Part shown: positions 62,509-64,000 of the stretch, piece by piece
Layout of the letters: each line of letters begins with the position of its first letter
Numbering within the stretch: the stretch's first letter is position 1
Origin: Pseudolachnospira sp051055405
Lineage (GTDB): Bacteria > Bacillota > Clostridia > Lachnospirales > Lachnospiraceae
Length of the DNA: 64,000 nucleotides
Direction: 5' to 3'
Assembly (NCBI RefSeq): GCF_051055405.1
Contig: NZ_CP167068.1
Span: forward strand, 2,294,001 to 2,358,000
The notes under the pieces: model-generated
Seen by the model: only the letters and a program-made list of their open reading frames with translations
Databases searched by the model: none
Told to the model about the DNA's origin: nothing
Translations under genes and position numbers: made by a program

Positions 62509-63683
62509 TCCTCGCTCCTTATCAAACGCTCCCACTGTTCCCTTGGAACCTGATTATCCAACTGCTGCGCCTCCGCTTTCTTTCGAAATTGCTCCAGAAG
62601 TTCCGGTTCCTTTAGAATCTTTCTCAGCCCCTTCTCAATCCCTTCCTCCGAGTTCTCACAGACCAGCCCGCACCCCGTCAGACCAATCAGCCGAGCTGAG
62701 GAAGTCGTCTCCGTGGTTAGAACTGGAAGTCCCAGCGTCTTCGCCTCGTCAAAGACCATGGGAGCCGCTTCATGAAAGGAGGGAAGAAATAAAGCGTCTG
62801 CCTGCCTCATATAGCAGTAAGGATTGTCCTTCATCCCCAGCAGATGAATCCTTTCTGAAAGTCCTGCTTCTCTAATTCCCGCTTGGAACTCTTCCAGGCA
62901 GGGTCCGTCGCCAATCACAAACCAATGCAGCCGCGGCTCCTCCGGCATTACTCGTTTCATGACCTTGAGAGCTCGCAGATGTCCTTTTTCTGGAGTAATG
63001 CGGGAGACGGAAACCAGATTACAATGTTCTTTTTCAAACTCTTCCGCCGACTCTTCCGCCAATTTTCGAATCAAACCATAATCCGTACAATTATAAACAA
63101 TCTTTGTCCGCCCGGCCAAATCCGGCATCACCCGCAAAAATGCCTCCCGGCAGCCTCTGGACACACAGGCAATCCGGTCAAATTCCCGATAAACCTTCCG
63201 GTTTCCCCTGGTATTACCGCCATATTGTTCAAAATCGCAGTGTACAAAAGTTACCTTCTGCTTCGCCTTCACTTTTTGAAGCACATAAGCGTTGCAGCCA
63301 ATAGCAAAAGCCCGACTGGAATTATCCTGGGCAAAAGCCACCGCCGTATCATAGCCGGAAAGCTCCGAAGTCGTAGAAAAAATCCACTTTCGCGGCAGCT
63401 GATTGCCAAACAACCGGCTCCAGATCACGAGAAATGCGCGAAGCGCCGCTTGCTTCTTCGACTGTTTCTGCACAATCGCCTGGGGCATCCCCAAAAGCGG
63501 CAGCAGCCCCTCCGACGGAAGAATCCGTACATCGGAAGGAATATCCTTTAAATATGGCCCCCAAGGGTAAAACAGCAGCAAATCCACCGCATAATCCCGG
63601 TGAATCTCCCGCAGCAAATTGACCAATGCTTTCGGAATTCCTCCATGATCGAGATTATTGCACACAAATAAGACTCGTTTCAT
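62505..63683 (-). CDS. Glycosyltransferase family 4
   Basis: 392 residues. NNLDHGGIPKALVNLLRE at the N-terminus, SRITPEKGHLRALKVM in the donor half, and PSFHEAAPMVFDEAKTLGLPVLT with the Glu pair. Typical capsule GT4. Ribosome site GGAGGAAGC. 33 bases separate it from the upstream partial gene. Confidence 0.9.
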   Translation of the reverse strand: MKRVLFVCNNLDHGGIPKALVNLLREIHRDYAVDLLLFYPWGPYLKDIPSDVRILPSEGLLPLLGMPQAIVQKQSKKQAALRAFLVIWSRLFGNQLPRKWIFSTTSELSGYDTAVAFAQDNSSRAFAIGCNAYVLQKVKAKQKVTFVHCDFEQYGGNTRGNRKVYREFDRIACVSRGCREAFLRVMPDLAGRTKIVYNCTDYGLIRKLAEESAEEFEKEHCNLVSVSRITPEKGHLRALKVMKRVMPEEPRLHWFVIGDGPCLEEFQAGIREAGLSERIHLLGMKDNPYCYMRQADALFLPSFHEAAPMVFDEAKTLGLPVLTTETTSSARLIGLTGCGLVCENSEEGIEKGLRKILKEPELLEQFRKKAEAQQLDNQVPREQWERLIRSEE

Positions 63684-63716
63684 GCTTCCTCCTCCATTGC
63701 CTCATCCGTCTTTGTT

Positions 63717-64000
63717 TCACACCGCTTTCATCCATCGAAATACCGCCGGCATCCCAGTCTTTACCACGTGCACCGCTCTTCCTAATGTCAAACATCCCCC
63801 TGTCCACCGCTTTCTCAAGCAGAATGCCAACGCCTTCCTTCCAAGTCCAGTTGGCAAGGCATCAGGAAGCAGCTCCCGGTACAGGCGGCTCTGATATACT
63901 TCCCTCAAAAACCGTACTCGGTCTTTGTGCTTCTTCTTCGCCCGGATATCCAGGTTCCGCTCCAACGCCGACAGGAGGTACCGCAGCCAGATATCCGCAA
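63717..64000 (-). CDS. C-terminal part of a glycosyltransferase-like protein, 5' end outside window
   Basis: About 94 codons are visible, open through the window edge. The segment is basic with ELLPDALPTGLGRKALAF and WTGGCLTLGRA, like the amphipathic tail of GT2 polysaccharide enzymes. No catalytic motif is present, so the family call is tentative. Continues the operon of 62505-63683. Confidence 0.55.
   Translation of the reverse strand, partial: ADIWLRYLLSALERNLDIRAKKKHKDRVRFLREVYQSRLYRELLPDALPTGLGRKALAFCLRKRWTGGCLTLGRAVHVVKTGMPAVFRWMKAV

Noticed and set aside
1..64000. tRNA, rRNA, transposase, integrase or phage genes
   Set aside because: None found on either strand; mobility is suggested only by composition and paralogue arrangement.

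Overview
This window reads as one large cell-surface polysaccharide and glycoconjugate locus from a Gram-positive anaerobe, most likely a member of the Clostridia and probably Lachnospiraceae. That placement is inferred from strong AGGAGG ribosome sites, TTGACC-N17-TATAAT promoters, BspA-type leucine-rich-repeat and DUF4214 surface proteins, and split transketolases. No rRNA or other phylogenetic marker is present. All 55 genes found (two of them cut by the window edges) are on the minus strand, so transcription runs from high to low coordinates. No tRNA, rRNA, CRISPR array, transposase or phage gene was seen, and no gap longer than 300 bases lacks a gene.

Layout in transcription order. (1) About 64.0-50.4 kb: glycosyltransferases (GT2, GT4, a Stealth-type sugar-phosphate transferase), two Wzx-type flippases, a GNAT enzyme and UDP-glucose dehydrogenase. 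A clear promoter at 59356-59384 starts an operon of eight genes. (2) 50.3-46.5 kb: a promoter drives rmlA, rmlB and a large membrane protein. (3) 46.45-28.0 kb: the most unusual part. A WecE-type sugar aminotransferase is followed by two copies each of an SDR oxidoreductase, a split transketolase (N and C subunits), a LuxE-like acyl-protein synthetase and a LuxC-like acyl reductase, with one acyl carrier protein and one AMP-forming acyl ligase. Then come a WecD-like GNAT, an ArnC-like GT2, two SMR-type half-transporters, a second large membrane protein and an acyltransferase-3. (4) 27.8-24.4 kb: a surface protein (BspA LRRs, Cys repeats, DUF4214) with its own promoter and terminator. (5) 24.2-6.2 kb: an operon for an ABC-exported glycan, with a DUF6311-like protein, two O-antigen-ligase-like proteins, Wzm/Wzt, a GT-C protein, GT4 enzymes and manC-gmd-rmd for GDP-D-rhamnose. 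(6) 6.05-3.85 kb: a secreted protein with DUF4214 repeats, cell-wall-binding repeats and an L,D-transpeptidase domain, with its own promoter and terminator. (7) 3.77-0.59 kb: two GT4 enzymes and a sugar nucleotidyltransferase, then the start of another secreted protein.

How the parts probably work together (inference): RmlA and RmlB make dTDP-4-keto-6-deoxyglucose. RmlC and RmlD are absent here, so WecE would divert it to dTDP-4-amino-4,6-dideoxygalactose, and the GNAT would N-acylate it. The ACP/ligase/LuxE/LuxC/transketolase/SDR cassette has the parts to activate a carboxylate, reduce it to an aldehyde, extend it by a two-carbon ketol and reduce the ketone, possibly twice. Its product could be an unusual acyl or branched substituent of the glycan. 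The ArnC/ArnE/ArnF-like trio plus a multi-spanning protein would decorate the polymer outside the membrane. The GDP-D-rhamnose/ABC operon would make a separate polymer, and the DUF4214 proteins are candidate partners of these glycans at the cell surface.
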